NCBI GenBank assembly: GCA_013815575.1
Contig: JACDFX010000172.1
Span: forward strand, 1 to 5,393
Source: Rubrobacter sp.
GTDB taxonomy: Bacteria > Actinomycetota > Rubrobacteria > Rubrobacterales > Rubrobacteraceae
DNA: 5,393 nt
Direction: 5' to 3'
The notes under the pieces: model-generated
Told to the model about the DNA's origin: nothing
What the model saw: only the letters and a program-made list of their open reading frames with translations
Database searches by the model: none
In this document: positions 4,700-5,393 of the stretch, one piece after another
Layout of the letters: the number at the start of each line of letters is the position of its first letter
Numbering within the stretch: position 1 is the first letter of the stretch
Position numbers and translations under genes: made by a program

Positions 4700-5393
4700 A
4701 TGACTACCACCACGAACATCGACAAGATGACCCGCACCGCCCGGGAGATGGCGGAGGCCCAGCGCGACTCCTACCAGGCCCTCGCGGAGAGCCTCACGGC
4801 CTCCCAGCGTCGGGGCGCCGGGCTGGCCCGGGACGGTCTCAAGTTCTTCAAGCTGCAGGAGGATAACGCCAGGGCGGCGCAGGAATGGTTCGCCAACGGC
4901 GTGCGGTTGATGCAGCTTCAGCAGCGCAACGCCAGCTTTGCCCAGGACTGGTTGGGCGGCGGGGTCGACGCTCTGCGGGAGCAGACGGAGCACAACCTTC
5001 GCGCGACGGACGCCGTCGTGCGCGGCGCCCGCAAGCAGCAGGAGGGTCTGCAGACCCTCGGCCGGGAGTGGGTCGGGGCCTACCAGAACTTCTTCTCGCC
5101 CTTCGCCTCCTACGCCAAGGAGGGTCTGAGGACCGCCCAGCAGGCCACCCAGCAGGGCCTGGAGGCCACCCAGCAGGTTGCCCAGCAGGGCCTGCGGGTT
5201 GCCGAAGAGACCGCCGAGCAGACCGATAAGGTTCTGCGGGAGACCGAGGAGGCGACCCGCGAGGCCGAGCTCCGTACCGCCGTTCATGGCGCGTTGAAGG
5301 TCGAGAACTACGAGGAGCTGAACGTTGAGGAAACCTCCAAGAGGCTCGACGGCCTCTCCGTCGCGGAACTCAAGAAGGTGCGCGAGTACGAGA
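4700..5393 (+). CDS. Phasin-like alpha-helical protein, 3' end outside window
   Basis: The frame starting at ATG 4700 stays open to the last base, giving 231 codons without a stop. The protein has no signal peptide or membrane segment and is almost wholly helix-forming, rich in Gln, Glu, Ala and Arg. Residues about 10-135 resemble phasins: repeated amphipathic helices with scattered aromatics (FFKLQEDNARAAQEWF; AYQNFFSPFASYA at 127-139). Residues 136-190 form tandem 11-residue repeats. From about 198 a separate module begins: VENYEELNVEETSKRL, then DGLSVAELKKVREYE, a short helical motif seen at the C-terminus of other actinobacterial proteins, probably nearly complete at the edge. Phasins coat polyhydroxyalkanoate granules and limit their coalescence in the cytoplasm; I infer a granule, lipid or other surface-coating role. 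A strong ribosome binding site and a stress-type promoter precede it. It could instead be a stress-related coiled-coil or LEA-like protein. Confidence 0.72.
   Translation, partial: MTTTTNIDKMTRTAREMAEAQRDSYQALAESLTASQRRGAGLARDGLKFFKLQEDNARAAQEWFANGVRLMQLQQRNASFAQDWLGGGVDALREQTEHNLRATDAVVRGARKQQEGLQTLGREWVGAYQNFFSPFASYAKEGLRTAQQATQQGLEATQQVAQQGLRVAEETAEQTDKVLRETEEATREAELRTAVHGALKVENYEELNVEETSKRLDGLSVAELKKVREYE
5105..5269 (+). repeat. Tandem 33-nt (11-residue) repeats in the phasin-like gene
   Basis: Residues 136-190 divide into five 11-mers: ASYAKEGLRTA, QQATQQGLEAT, QQVAQQGLRVA, EETAEQTDKVL and RETEEATREAE. The second and third (5138-5170 and 5171-5203) are also alike in DNA, with CAGCAGG at 5138, 5150, 5171 and 5183. 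The first three share GL at positions 7-8. The last two keep only the helical, charged character. Confidence 0.6.

Noticed and set aside
4682..5287. Minus-strand frame of 201 codons with Leu/Gly repeats opposite the phasin-like gene
   Set aside because: Its repeats (LLGGLxxLLGG type) are the reverse-strand image of the CAGCAGG-rich 11-mer repeats; the + frame has a strong ribosome binding site and protein-like composition.
1..5393. A new multi-gene defence or mobile system linking the ABC pair, the HNH protein and the phasin-like protein
   Set aside because: Each unit has separate start or promoter signals, there are no integrase, transposase, toxin-antitoxin or CRISPR features, and the gene functions do not combine in any known logic; neighbourhood alone is not evidence.

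Overview
The window is GC-rich with strong third-position G/C bias in its genes. It reads like a chromosomal segment of a high-GC Gram-positive bacterium. A deep-branching actinobacterium such as Rubrobacter is my best guess, based on the DrrAB-style exporter, frequent GTG/TTG starts, a possible leaderless gene and a phasin-like protein. This is inference, since no rRNA or marker gene is present. All six supported genes lie on the + strand.

Layout. (1) Positions 1-225 hold the C-terminal end of a LexA-like S24 serine peptidase/repressor that enters from the left edge. Two back-to-back perfect 14-bp palindromes lie at its 3' end. (2) Positions 359-1909 encode a secreted, Tat-like-signal TIM-barrel protein related to glycoside hydrolases. 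It is followed by a GC-rich hairpin. (3) Positions 1910-2195 are intergenic and hold a possible 47-codon minus-strand ORF or gene remnant plus a candidate promoter and inverted repeat. (4) Positions 2196-3188 and 3185-3994 encode a two-gene ABC-2 exporter of the daunorubicin/multidrug (DrrA/DrrB) type, translationally coupled by an ATGA overlap. (5) Positions 4057-4458 encode a small HNH-nuclease-family zinc protein, probably translated from a leaderless transcript. (6) Positions 4459-4699 are a non-coding leader with a good candidate stress-sigma (SigB/SigF-type) promoter. (7) From 4700 to the right edge runs an open, unterminated gene for a helical phasin-like protein with tandem 11-residue repeats.

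How they fit together. Only the ABC pair is clearly one operon: an ATPase energising a membrane permease for export of an unknown hydrophobic compound. The other genes each have their own leader or promoter signals and look like independent units. I see no mobile element, CRISPR array, tRNA or rRNA, and no multi-gene defence system. The least conventional content is the 11-mer-repeat phasin-like protein with its stress-type promoter, the secreted glycosidase-like protein, and the repeated TAAGAT element placed just upstream of GTG codons.
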